Shown here piece by piece: positions 44,296 through 52,390 of a stretch of DNA of 64,000 nt. Below the pieces are notes generated by a model. That model saw nothing but the letters and a program-made list of their open reading frames with translations, ran no database searches and was not told the origin of the DNA. The position numbers and the translations under genes are program-made. How positions within the stretch are numbered: position 1 is the first letter of the stretch; each line of letters opens with the position of its first letter. Origin of the DNA: an uncultured Poribacteria bacterium (lineage in GTDB: Bacteria > Poribacteria > WGA-4E > WGA-3G); NCBI GenBank assembly GCA_951828385.1, contig OX639973.1, forward strand, positions 806,001 to 870,000, in the 5' to 3' direction.

Positions 44296-45006
44296 ATGCT
44301 TTTAATACCACTGAGTTTTTTGTTCCACCTTTCCGAACCCGATATATCTAACGAAAAACCTGTTCTGTCTCCTGTTGCGACGTTTTCAATTGTCGGATAT
44401 GATACGGAAACGGGTGATCTTGGGATCGCTGTACAATCCAAATTTTTCGCGGTCGGCTCGGTTGTGCCGTGGGCTGAAGCCGGTATCGGAGCGATTGCGA
44501 CCCAATCTTGGGCAAACACGACTTACGGACCTAACGGTTTGAAATTGCTCAAAAGTGGACTCTCGGCGAAGCAGAGTTTGGAACGGCTGATTGCAGATGA
44601 CCCCGGACGGGCAACGCGGCAGGTAGGTATCGTTGATGCGAAAGGAAACGTTGCTAACTATACAGGCGATGAATGTAATGAATGGGCAGGTGCTGTCTCA
44701 GGTAAACACTACACAGCTCAAGGCAATATTCTCGCGGGTGAAGATGTCGTTAAGGCGATGGGGAAAGCATTTGAGGAAACGAAAGGTGAACTTGCAGATA
44801 AATTAATGGCTGCACTCTTCGCTGGGCAAGAACACGGTGGAGATACACGTGGACAGCAGTCAGCGGCCTTGCTTGTTGTTCGAGAGCAGGGCGGTTACGG
44901 CGGTTTCAACGACCGGTATATCGATCTGCGTGTGGATGATGCTGAGAAACCGATTGAAGAACTTCAGCGGCTATTGGAGATTCACAAGCAATTTGTGCCG
45001 CGGTAA
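44296..45006 (+). CDS. DUF1028 (Ntn-hydrolase-like) protein
   Basis: A 236-residue protein with the DUF1028 pattern: TFSIVGYDTETGDLGIAVQSKF, followed by GSVVPWAEAGIGAIATQS, then QGNILAGEDVV and GGDTRGQQSAALLV. The family adopts an Ntn-hydrolase fold similar to proteasome subunits; its substrate is not known. A Thr or Ser after the maturation site would be the nucleophile (candidate Thr in VATFSIVG near residue 29). That placement would mean the first 28 residues, weakly hydrophobic, are removed as a propeptide or signal. It is separated from hisD by 50 bases. Confidence 0.82.
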   Translation: MLLIPLSFLFHLSEPDISNEKPVLSPVATFSIVGYDTETGDLGIAVQSKFFAVGSVVPWAEAGIGAIATQSWANTTYGPNGLKLLKSGLSAKQSLERLIADDPGRATRQVGIVDAKGNVANYTGDECNEWAGAVSGKHYTAQGNILAGEDVVKAMGKAFEETKGELADKLMAALFAGQEHGGDTRGQQSAALLVVREQGGYGGFNDRYIDLRVDDAEKPIEELQRLLEIHKQFVPR

Positions 45007-45031
45007 ATGCTATCGTCAGCGGCAAGTAAAG

Positions 45032-45484
45032 TTATTCGGTTGTTGATTCATCTAATACGAGCAGTGGACGATTGAAACGGGAACGGATATGGTTCAGGGC
45101 TGATAGGACTGCTGGTGAACGTATGATTCGACGCTCCAATTTACGTTTGCCCGGAATATCGCTGATGACAAGACCAATCAGTATCGTCAAAACGCCTTGT
45201 CCCGGTAAAGGTATCAGGATAATCCCAACAATAATAAGAATAACAGCAAGCAGATTTTTCAGGACGATCAGAATGCCCCATAAAACAGGTCGTCTGATAC
45301 GACTCGCCCGCCTTTTGGACCGAAAATAGTCAAAGGGTAGGTAAACGATGACGAGTGCGCAAAGGAAGATACTACCGACCAAACTGGCACCGGAAATAAT
45401 ACCGACTATCAACCCGTGCGCTTTAAGCCATCCAAAGACAGCCAGACAGAAAGCTCTCAAAGTATCAGTATCAACGAACGACAA
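45032..45484 (-). CDS. PGPGW-family transmembrane protein
   Basis: A 150-residue inner-membrane protein with two or three hydrophobic helices (about 25-50 and 70-108). The motif PLPGQGVLTILIGLVISD corresponds to the PLPGPGW segment of the PGPGW family (Pfam PF09656). It is followed by DIPGKRKLERRI. Here the second Pro and the Trp are replaced (PGQGV). The function of the family is unknown. The gene lies immediately downstream of an SDR gene, with 20 bases between. Confidence 0.7.
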   Translation of the reverse strand: MSFVDTDTLRAFCLAVFGWLKAHGLIVGIISGASLVGSIFLCALVIVYLPFDYFRSKRRASRIRRPVLWGILIVLKNLLAVILIIVGIILIPLPGQGVLTILIGLVISDIPGKRKLERRIIRSPAVLSALNHIRSRFNRPLLVLDESTTE

Positions 45485-45504
45485 GAATCTTCTCCTCTCA
45501 CAAC

Positions 45505-46278
45505 TTATCGGCGCGAAACGGCTCCACCGTCAATCGTCACAATATCACCACTAATATAGGCGGCTTCATCGGAGGCGAGAAATAATACTGCTCCGATATA
45601 GTCCCATACAGTTGCCCCGCGTTCAAGAGGCGGTGCGTCTACAGCGGCAGATGGCAAATCCGGTAGCGTGTTATCTTCAGGAATATTTTGTGATGCGTTC
45701 ATACCGGTCGGTGCACCACCACCGGGTGCAACAGCATTTACCGTGATACCGTGTGGACGCAGTTCCAAAGCCAAGCTCCGTGTGAGTCTATTCAGAGCGG
45801 CTTTGCTGACACAATAACTGAGTACCCCAACGTGTGATTCCTCAGCATAGATAGAAGAATTGTTAATGATACGTCCGGGTATCCCCTGCTCTACCATTAC
45901 TTTAGCGACCGCTTGTGCACATAGCAGACACCCTTTCACATTAACCGCCATTACCCTATCAAATTGCTCTGGCGTAAGTTCAAATAACTTCTGAGGACCG
46001 AGGATACCTGCATTATTGAATAGAATATCAATCCGTTTAAATGTATCCACAGTCGTATCTACAGCCGTTTGAACCTGCTCAGGCACTGTAACATCCAAAG
46101 GCACAGCAATCGCTTTTCCGCCTTCGGCGCGCACTTCGTCAGCAACAGCATCTGCGCTTCTGCCCCCGGCGACAACAACAGACGCGCCCTCGCGAGCGAA
46201 GGCCAAACACGCGGCTCTTCCGATACCTAACGGTCCGCCGCCCCCTGTTACAAATGCAACTCGGTTTTCAAAACGCAT
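45505..46278 (-). CDS. short-chain dehydrogenase/reductase
   Basis: A 257-residue classical SDR (FabG-like). The nucleotide-binding TGGGGPLGIGRAACLAFA has an extended glycine loop. NNAGILG is at about 88-94, the catalytic Ser pair is at NNSSIYAEES, and YxxxK is in SYCVSKAALNRL. The glycine loop TGGGGPLGIG, with Pro-Leu inserted before GIG, differs from the common TGxxxGIG by two extra residues. The substrate is not evident. It precedes the PGPGW gene. Confidence 0.92.
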   Translation of the reverse strand: MRFENRVAFVTGGGGPLGIGRAACLAFAREGASVVVAGGRSADAVADEVRAEGGKAIAVPLDVTVPEQVQTAVDTTVDTFKRIDILFNNAGILGPQKLFELTPEQFDRVMAVNVKGCLLCAQAVAKVMVEQGIPGRIINNSSIYAEESHVGVLSYCVSKAALNRLTRSLALELRPHGITVNAVAPGGGAPTGMNASQNIPEDNTLPDLPSAAVDAPPLERGATVWDYIGAVLFLASDEAAYISGDIVTIDGGAVSRR

Positions 46279-46599
46279 CTTGTTGTCTCCATTACGGAAT
46301 ATTTTTTATCTTCGTATGTTACTATTTTATCATAACGCCTATTATTTTGCAAGGTTTCATTAGATTTATTTGAGGCATTTAGTTGTCAGTTACCAGTTGC
46401 CAGAGGTTATAGAAAAGGTCTTAAACCACATGAAAAGTTTGTGTCTCGAACCGCGCCTACAAAGTCAGGAATTACCGATTTATATAATTTTTACTTGACA
46501 AATTTTTGTAAAAAGCCTTATTATAGTTAGTGAAGCAGCATACGATGTCGAAATTCACGTTGCATTTCACAATTCATGTAGAAAAAAGGAATTCTCATA
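46279..46599. other. intergenic region: CAGTT-type repeat and PQQ-gene promoter
   Basis: A divergent gap. A repeat copy (AGTTGTCAGTTACCAGTTGC) is at 46381-46403. A strong promoter is at 46495-46524. GAACCGCGCCTACAAAG near 46447 is a fragment of the GC-rich dispersed repeats. Confidence 0.6.
46495..46524 (+). promoter_or_regulatory. promoter of the PQQ-propeller gene
   Basis: A perfect TTGACA (46495-46500), 18 bases, then TATTAT (46519-46524), with 75 bases to the GTG start. Clear sigma70 pattern. Confidence 0.7.
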
Positions 46600-48141
46600 G
46601 TGGCGCAGACGCAAAAACCGATTCGCTGGTGGCCTCTTTTTGTTATCCTTAGCCTTGCTGTTTTAGGCATGATGGTAATCTGGATATTGGAGGCAGGCCA
46701 TCGCCAAGACAAGGTCCTTTGGACGACCATGGTTGTTATCCTGACAACCCTCCTGGGAACCTTGTGGCTATTAGGTTTTTCTCGTTTGCGCTGGCGGATT
46801 CGATTGTTTGCCGTTGCCATAGTCCTTTTGTGTGTCTTTCTGAGCGCAAGTCTATTCCAGTTTAAAGGATTCAGTGGCGATCTTACGCCTATATTTGAAT
46901 GGCGATGGCAGGGGCAACCCACGACTTTTCGTCAGGATTCCAGCAGCACGTCCAATACCGAAATGTCCGCGATGGACTCCCCACAATTCCTCGGGCAGCA
47001 TCGGAACGGTGTCGTGTCGGGTATCGAGTTAAATCTTGATTGGGACACGCATCCACCGAAACTCGTTTGGCGACAACCGATTGGGGCAGGCTGGTCAGGC
47101 TTTGCAGTCGTTGGCAATTCAGCAATCACACAAGAACAGGAAGGTGCCTGGGAAAAAGTGGTCTGTTATGAATTACACACCGGCGAAATAAAATGGAGCC
47201 ATCAAGACTCGGCACGCTACAATACACCTCCTGCGGGGTTAGGTCCACGAGCGACACCAACGATTTCAGGAAATCGGGTTTACACTGTCGGTTCAACAGG
47301 GATTCTGAACTGTCTCGACTTTGAGACCGGTGAACCACTCTGGACGACCAATATTTTTGAAGAAAACCAAGCAGAGATGCCCCCTTGGGGTGTAAGCATC
47401 TCACCGCTTGTTCTTGGTGAACTCGTTATCGTTAGTGCTGGTGGTGCCGTGGCATACCACAGCGAAACAGGCGAAATCGTGTGGACAGGTTACAGAGCCA
47501 AAAGTGGTTATAGTTCACCCCTCTTGACAACCTTGGTAGGGACCGAACAAATCGTGCTCTTTAACCAGGGATTAATCACCGCTCATGAACCGTTGAGTGG
47601 GCAACTTTTGTGGAAGCAACCGTGGTCTCCAATAAGGGCAGAATGTGTTGCTCAACCGGTACCGCTCGCCGATGACAAACTGCTCGTCTCAACGGGTTAC
47701 GGTGTCGGTGCCAAGCTCTACCATATCTCGCGTAACCCAGCCGGTGAATTCAACGTTTCAGTTTTATGGGAAACGATATACCTCAAAGCAAAATTCACTA
47801 ACATTGTCTATTACAAAGGTTATCTGTACGGTCTGGACGACGGTATCTTCGCTTGCATAAACCCAGCCGATGGCACCCGTCAATGGAAACGCGGTAGATA
47901 TGGACATGGACAGACCCTTTTAGTTTCGGATGTTCTGTTGGTACTCACCGAATCAGGTGAAGTTGTGCTTGTAGCACCGGATCCGGAAAACCATATAGAA
48001 CATGCACGTTTCGCGGCACTAAAAGGTAGGACCTGGAACACCCCAGCACTTGCGGGTCGCTACCTTCTTGTGCGGAATGACCGTGAGGCAGCGTGCTATG
48101 AATTACCAGTGATACACACGAAGTCAATAACCCCCGACTGA
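46600..48141 (+). CDS. membrane-anchored PQQ-like beta-propeller protein, 3' end altered by insertion
   Basis: A 513-residue protein. Three hydrophobic helices (about 10-30, 38-60, 68-88) precede a periplasmic eight-bladed PQQ-like propeller (about 125-500). The blades show repeated motifs such as GEIKWSHQ, GEPLWTTNI, GEIVWTGY and GQLLWKQPW. It resembles outer-membrane-assembly or sensor propellers, not a true quinoprotein dehydrogenase. The start is a GTG preceded by AAAAAAGGA. The last codons (about ITPD) and the TGA come from the IsrB element's terminal hairpin (48131-48150), so the native C terminus was replaced. Confidence 0.75.
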   Translation: MAQTQKPIRWWPLFVILSLAVLGMMVIWILEAGHRQDKVLWTTMVVILTTLLGTLWLLGFSRLRWRIRLFAVAIVLLCVFLSASLFQFKGFSGDLTPIFEWRWQGQPTTFRQDSSSTSNTEMSAMDSPQFLGQHRNGVVSGIELNLDWDTHPPKLVWRQPIGAGWSGFAVVGNSAITQEQEGAWEKVVCYELHTGEIKWSHQDSARYNTPPAGLGPRATPTISGNRVYTVGSTGILNCLDFETGEPLWTTNIFEENQAEMPPWGVSISPLVLGELVIVSAGGAVAYHSETGEIVWTGYRAKSGYSSPLLTTLVGTEQIVLFNQGLITAHEPLSGQLLWKQPWSPIRAECVAQPVPLADDKLLVSTGYGVGAKLYHISRNPAGEFNVSVLWETIYLKAKFTNIVYYKGYLYGLDDGIFACINPADGTRQWKRGRYGHGQTLLVSDVLLVLTESGEVVLVAPDPENHIEHARFAALKGRTWNTPALAGRYLLVRNDREAACYELPVIHTKSITPD

Positions 48142-48328
48142 AGTCGGGGGCTTGTGCGAAGCGTATACCAAACGTTCACTCCACAAGTTAAACTATTTTC
48201 TACAGTAAAATATCGTAATATCTGTGGTGGTTCACAAAAGTATTTAGGATACTCCCCTCGTCCTATATCAATGCCGATATTACGATCTGGAAGGGGCAAT
48301 ATACAACCCGTAAGGGAGATTACAAACG
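48131..48328 (+). ncRNA. predicted IsrB omega RNA
   Basis: In IscB/IsrB systems the omega RNA lies upstream of the gene, with the guide at its 5' end taken from DNA flanking the element. Here the leader folds strongly. ATCGTAATATC (48212-48222) is the exact complement of GATATTACGAT (48276-48286). Inside, TAGGA/TCCTA (48245-48249 and 48261-48265) forms a hairpin whose loop CCCCT (48254-48258) can pair with AGGGG (48292-48296), a pseudoknot. The guide would be the roughly 20 bases before 48131, in the PQQ gene. Boundaries are inferred. Confidence 0.7.
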
Positions 48329-49357
48329 ATGTTTGTTCCGGTGACGAGTCAAACAGGTCAGAAGTTGATGCCTACGCATGCTAACAAGGCGGGCGTGCTG
48401 ATTAAGAAAGGTTTAGCCACGCCCTATTGGTCTAATGGGATATTCTGTATCCGGCTTAACTATGCGCCCGAAGACGCATACACACAAGATATAGTCGTCG
48501 GTGTAGACCCCGGTAGCAAGAAAGAAGGCTTTACCGTCAAATCAGAGGCACACACTTACTTGAATGTGCAAGCAGACGCTCACGGGACTGTCGGCAAGAA
48601 AGTCGCGAAGCGTAGTGAGTTGCGTAGAAGTCGGCGTTCACGAAAATGTCCGAATCGCAAACAGAAAAAGCACAATCTATCTAATAGAGACCGTATCCCC
48701 GCAGGCACGCGTGCGAGATGGGATTGGAAGTTAAGGGTTCTTGATTGGCTTTCTAAACTCTATCCACTCACGCATGTCTGCGTTGAAGATATTAAGGCGC
48801 CGACGATACAACGTGCAAAGAAGTGGAATCAATCGTTTAGTCCTTTGGAAGTCGGTAAACAGTGGTTCTATAGCGAAATCCAAAAGCGTTGGGAACTCTA
48901 CACTTTACAGGGGTGGGAAACCAAAGAGATACGGGATAGGTTAGGTCTCAAGAAGTCTTCAAAGAAACTATCAGAAACCTTTGACGCACACTGTGTAGAC
49001 AGTTGGTGTCTGGCACATCATAGCGTAGGCGGTTTGGATATACCCGATACCACGACGCTTCTGTGTATCTCACCGATACCGATAAAACGCAGAGAGTTGC
49101 ATAGGCAACAGGAAGCGAAAGGCGGTAAACGCACACGGGTGGGCGGAACTCTATTAGGGAAAGGATTGGTCAAAAACACACTCATTCGGCATGTCAAATA
49201 CGGATTAGCCCGACTCGCTGGCGTTAACGCAAAGGGTTTGTTTTCAATATACAGTATGAAAAATAAACGATTAACAACAGGCGCGAAACGCTCTGATTTC
49301 AGAGTGCTAACACGTCTTAACTTTTACTACAAGAGCGGTGTTTCCTCCCCTGAATGA
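48329..49357 (+). CDS. isrB: IsrB-type RNA-guided nickase (IscB-like without HNH)
   Basis: A 342-residue protein of the IscB/IsrB group, relatives of Cas9. The N-terminal PLMP-type domain reads QKLMPTHANKAGVLIKKGLA (10-29). RuvC-I has Asp60 in VGVDPGSKKEG, then an Arg-rich bridge helix (about 88-115), RuvC-II Glu153 in VCVEDIKA, and RuvC-III His221/Asp224 in HCVDSWCLA. Only about 65 residues separate RuvC-II from RuvC-III, with no HNH CxxC or HxxP motifs, so the HNH domain is absent, as in IsrB (typically near 350). The C-terminal RRELHRQQEAKGGKR block is the usual TAM-recognition region. AAGGGAG precedes the ATG. Confidence 0.88.
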   Translation: MFVPVTSQTGQKLMPTHANKAGVLIKKGLATPYWSNGIFCIRLNYAPEDAYTQDIVVGVDPGSKKEGFTVKSEAHTYLNVQADAHGTVGKKVAKRSELRRSRRSRKCPNRKQKKHNLSNRDRIPAGTRARWDWKLRVLDWLSKLYPLTHVCVEDIKAPTIQRAKKWNQSFSPLEVGKQWFYSEIQKRWELYTLQGWETKEIRDRLGLKKSSKKLSETFDAHCVDSWCLAHHSVGGLDIPDTTTLLCISPIPIKRRELHRQQEAKGGKRTRVGGTLLGKGLVKNTLIRHVKYGLARLAGVNAKGLFSIYSMKNKRLTTGAKRSDFRVLTRLNFYYKSGVSSPE

Positions 49358-49686
49358 ATTTAGGGGTTTCCACACCGAAGATAAGAGATGATTTGCGACT
49401 CTGATATACGCTTGTACTTATAATACAGTAGTTTGGACAATTCTTGTCGCATGGACGTTGCGTTTTCAAAGGTCTGTCTATTTTTCTATGAGTTTCGGAC
49501 GTTCACGGACCTCGTAGAAAAACGCACACTTTCGGACGGGTTGGGTAACCCAACCCCTACGAACCTGTGTCCCTCGTAGGGGGCGGGTCCCCCGCTCCGC
49601 TTGAAAAGTGTCCAAACTATAGTTATAATATTATATCCCCTCATATTCATTAAGGGTGAAAAAAGAGAAAGAAACAGGTTAGCAGA
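49358..49686. repeat. intergenic region with GC-rich palindromes and a promoter
   Basis: GGGTTGGGTAACCCAACCC (49538-49556) is a near-perfect palindrome followed by CCTACG, and CGTAGGGG recurs at 49575. The unit is related to the 30-bp repeat in uppP (62831) and to the repeats at 60590. A sigma70 promoter is at 49601-49629. No gene is supported. Confidence 0.6.
49601..49629 (+). promoter_or_regulatory. promoter of the serine hydrolase gene
   Basis: TTGAAA (49601-49606), 17 bases, then a perfect TATAAT (49624-49629), with 57 bases to the ATG at 49687. One of the clearest promoters in the window; its -35 abuts the GC-rich palindromic repeat. Confidence 0.75.
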
Positions 49687-50622
49687 ATGTTTAGACACAC
49701 ACAGCAGTTAGTCATACTTTTGATCTGTTGGAGCATTGCATTATTGCTCCCGATATTTACCGCGTCAGCGGCTACGTACCGGAACATCCCGATCAAGTAC
49801 CGTGGTACGATTGATTCGCCTTTGGAGGCTAACTTTGAAAGTTATATTAAAAGCCGGCGCAGTCGAAAAATCTTGGCAGCCACCGATCGGACTAGCTTCG
49901 TAGTCTACGACATTTCAAAAAATAAAAAAATAGTGTCAATCAACGAAGATCGGCAAATGATGGCGGCCTCGCTTATTAAGAATTTTGTGATGCTCGCGTA
50001 TTTCCACGAAGTCAAATACGGTCGGCAGAAGCATACTTCTGTCAACAAAGGCCATTTGAGAGCAATGATTCATCGGAGTTCAAATCCATCGACCAATTAT
50101 TTCATTTGGTTGCTCGGTGGTACGGCGCGGGTGAATCGGATACTGCGAAATAATTACCCATATTTCAAGCAGACTCGGATTGTAGAAACGATCCCGTATA
50201 GCGGACGGACCTATAGAAACATGACATCTGCCCGGGACCTAAGTACATTTTTCTTACGGTTGTGGCAAGAGAAACTCCCTCATTCCGAAAAAATGAAGTG
50301 GTACTTCAAAATCAAAAATGGGGACTACATCTTTAAAAATACCTATATCCCAGCATCCGTAACGGTTTATAACAAAACGGGAACTGTCTATGGATTGGTA
50401 GGTGATGGTGGGGTATTGGTTCTCCGAGATCCACAAGGCAGAGCCAGGCCGTACATTTTCATTGGAATGATGGAGGACCGGACGAAGACGAACCTCAGAA
50501 ATCGGTGGCAATCTTTTTCTGATTGGAAGAATCGGCGTGCTTATATCTTACGTAGACTTTCCGAACAGGCTTATAAGTACATCTATGAAAAGCACTACGG
50601 CGGCCGATTAGTGCGCCACTAA
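49687..50622 (+). CDS. secreted class A beta-lactamase-fold serine hydrolase
   Basis: A 311-residue exported protein with a signal peptide (about 1-29, cleavage near TASAAT). The serine beta-lactamase/transpeptidase motifs are SxxK (Ser95-Lys98, SLIK), an SxN-type triad at SSN 131-133 or STN 135-137, and KTG at 230-232 in YNKTGTVYGLVGD. The order fits the class A beta-lactamase-like superfamily (PF13354). The Glu166-bearing omega loop ExxLN of true beta-lactamases is not evident, so a D,D-peptidase or cell-wall role is at least as likely as drug hydrolysis. It lies 20 bases upstream of an unknown gene. Confidence 0.82.
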   Translation: MFRHTQQLVILLICWSIALLLPIFTASAATYRNIPIKYRGTIDSPLEANFESYIKSRRSRKILAATDRTSFVVYDISKNKKIVSINEDRQMMAASLIKNFVMLAYFHEVKYGRQKHTSVNKGHLRAMIHRSSNPSTNYFIWLLGGTARVNRILRNNYPYFKQTRIVETIPYSGRTYRNMTSARDLSTFFLRLWQEKLPHSEKMKWYFKIKNGDYIFKNTYIPASVTVYNKTGTVYGLVGDGGVLVLRDPQGRARPYIFIGMMEDRTKTNLRNRWQSFSDWKNRRAYILRRLSEQAYKYIYEKHYGGRLVRH

Positions 50623-50641
50623 TCGGTGTAAGGGGATACTT

Positions 50642-51298
50642 ATGCGACGCGTTGTTAACATCGGCAGACGCATTGAACTCATACCTATTGATCCACATTT
50701 TCACGACATCACTATAGGTCTCTACCGGCAGCAAACTGTTGACGCAACGCCTGGTAGAGATGCTCCTGTTTTCTTGGTTCATACCTACAGTCACATTTCC
50801 GGTGCCGCCGAGAGAATCGAAAATGTGATGCGAGGCATGCAAATACTCGGTGGAATGCTGAGAACGGCTGACGGTTTGCTCTATTTCCCTTGTAAGAGTG
50901 CGCATGAAGCCGCGTGTCGCCGTGTTTTTTTGGAAGCCTGTAAACTTGCACCCAATACCCTCATCGAACCGCGTCCACTCACCATACTCGATAAGAAATC
51001 GCAACTGACTATTACAGTCGATTCCACTGGAAAAGGCATCTACCGAGTCACAGCAGAAGGTGAGGGGAGAGGCGCAGCACGACGGATTTCAGCGATTGCG
51101 GGTGGCTTAATGAAATTGGGTGAAATGGAAAGCATCGAAACCGATACTAAAGACACTGTGGCTTTCGCTTGCGCGCAGCCGCACGATGCACTGATTGGAC
51201 TTCTGCTGACGCGCGCGCCGAATGTTAGAATCGTCTTGCGAGAAGAAGAGATGGAAGCAGGGCGCGGCGTACTCACTGCACCGAGCCAACAAACATGA
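50642..51298 (+). CDS. conserved-looking protein of unknown function
   Basis: A 218-residue soluble protein I do not recognise. It has no signal peptide, membrane helix or cofactor motif. Features seen are IELIPIDPHFHDITIGLYRQ near residues 10-30 with two His, a SHISGAAERIENVMRGM helix (about 52-68) and a C-terminal alpha/beta region with repeated hydrophobic strands. A ribosome site (AAGGGG) precedes the ATG. It starts 20 bases after the serine hydrolase gene and ends 12 bases before the MtaA/HemE-family gene, so it is probably co-transcribed with the latter; a link to methyl-group metabolism is only guilt by association. Confidence 0.6.
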   Translation: MRRVVNIGRRIELIPIDPHFHDITIGLYRQQTVDATPGRDAPVFLVHTYSHISGAAERIENVMRGMQILGGMLRTADGLLYFPCKSAHEAACRRVFLEACKLAPNTLIEPRPLTILDKKSQLTITVDSTGKGIYRVTAEGEGRGAARRISAIAGGLMKLGEMESIETDTKDTVAFACAQPHDALIGLLLTRAPNVRIVLREEEMEAGRGVLTAPSQQT

Positions 51299-51310
51299 AG
51301 GGAACCGAAG

Positions 51311-52342
51311 ATGCAAAAAACAATGACCGGGCGTGAACGTGTACTCGCTGCACTCCGCAATGAACCCACTGACCGAACTGCAGTCTGCAATCCGACCTCC
51401 GTTGCAACCGTCGAACTGATGGATCTTGTGGAGGCACCGTTCCCAGAAGCAAATCGAGAGCCGGAATTGATGGCACGGCTCGCTGCTACAGGCTATACTG
51501 AACTCGGCTTTGACACTATCATGCCCGTCTTCACAATTATCCAAGAATCCAGTGCGCTTGGCTGCAAAATTCAGTGGGAACAGAAGGATAACTGGCCCAC
51601 GGTTAGAATGCGAGAACCGATCTGGGAAGATGTTGATGACATTGCCATCCCCGACGATTTCTTGACACATCCTGACACGCAATGTGTACTGGAGGCGATT
51701 AAAACCTTGAAAAAAGAATACGGGGATGAAATCGCTGTTATCGGGAAAACGATGGGCCCCTGGTCGCTCGGCTATCACTGCTTCGGCGTTGAACCTTTTC
51801 TGTTACTGTCGCTTGACGACCCGGGCAAAACGAAGCTTGCACTGGATCGGATGAAGGAAGCCACTGTGGAGTTCGGTGTTGCTCAAATTGAAGCGGGGGC
51901 AGATGCCCTCACGCTTCCCGACCACGCGACAGGCGACCTTGTAAGTGGTGAATACTATCAACGTTACCTCCGCGACTTGCACATCGAATTCGTTGAGCGG
52001 ATTCCGATCCCTCTCATCCTGCATATCTGCGGACGCACGGTTGACAGAATGGAGTATATCGCACAAACCGGCATGGCAGCGTTCCATTACGATTCCAAAA
52101 ACGAACCGCAAGAATCCATGGACATCGTGAAAGAACGGATTGCGCTTGTTGGAAACATTAACAACCCTGAAACACTGTTTTCCAAAGAACCGGAAGATGT
52201 CAAAGCAGAGGTGATAAAAAACCTTGATGCTGGCGTTCCACTAATTGGACCGGAGTGCGCGATCCCACTTCAGACGACAATCGAAAATCTCCAAGCGATC
52301 CCAGAAGCGGTCCAGGAATGGCACCGTGCGCGGGAAAAATAA
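51311..52342 (+). CDS. uroporphyrinogen decarboxylase-fold methyltransferase (MtaA/CmuA-like)
   Basis: A 343-residue TIM-barrel protein of the HemE superfamily. Instead of the HemE N terminus it has the corrinoid-methyltransferase zinc site: His238 and Cys240 in LHICGRT and Cys316 in GPECAIPLQT. The family phrases FHYDSKN and LVGNINNPETLF are also present. Enzymes of this branch move methyl groups between corrinoid proteins and thiols (coenzyme M, folate) or demethylate small molecules. No corrinoid protein is encoded here, so the partner is unknown. It follows the 218-residue unknown by 12 bases. Confidence 0.82.
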   Translation: MQKTMTGRERVLAALRNEPTDRTAVCNPTSVATVELMDLVEAPFPEANREPELMARLAATGYTELGFDTIMPVFTIIQESSALGCKIQWEQKDNWPTVRMREPIWEDVDDIAIPDDFLTHPDTQCVLEAIKTLKKEYGDEIAVIGKTMGPWSLGYHCFGVEPFLLLSLDDPGKTKLALDRMKEATVEFGVAQIEAGADALTLPDHATGDLVSGEYYQRYLRDLHIEFVERIPIPLILHICGRTVDRMEYIAQTGMAAFHYDSKNEPQESMDIVKERIALVGNINNPETLFSKEPEDVKAEVIKNLDAGVPLIGPECAIPLQTTIENLQAIPEAVQEWHRAREK

Positions 52343-52390
52343 AGATAGGTCCGGACGGACACACGCAAAAACCCTTAACGGAGGAAACCT

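Larger units (their letters stand above)
48131..49373 (+). mobile_element. IsrB-carrying IS200/IS605-superfamily element
   Basis: Left end hairpin CCCCCGAC-TGAA-GTCGGGGG (48131-48150); right end hairpin around CCCCTGAATGAATTTAGGGG (49347-49366). Between them lie only a structured leader (about 180 bases) and the isrB gene. No tnpA is present, so movement would depend on a transposase elsewhere. The element entered the 3' end of the PQQ-propeller gene. Exact ends may differ by a few bases. Confidence 0.8.
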
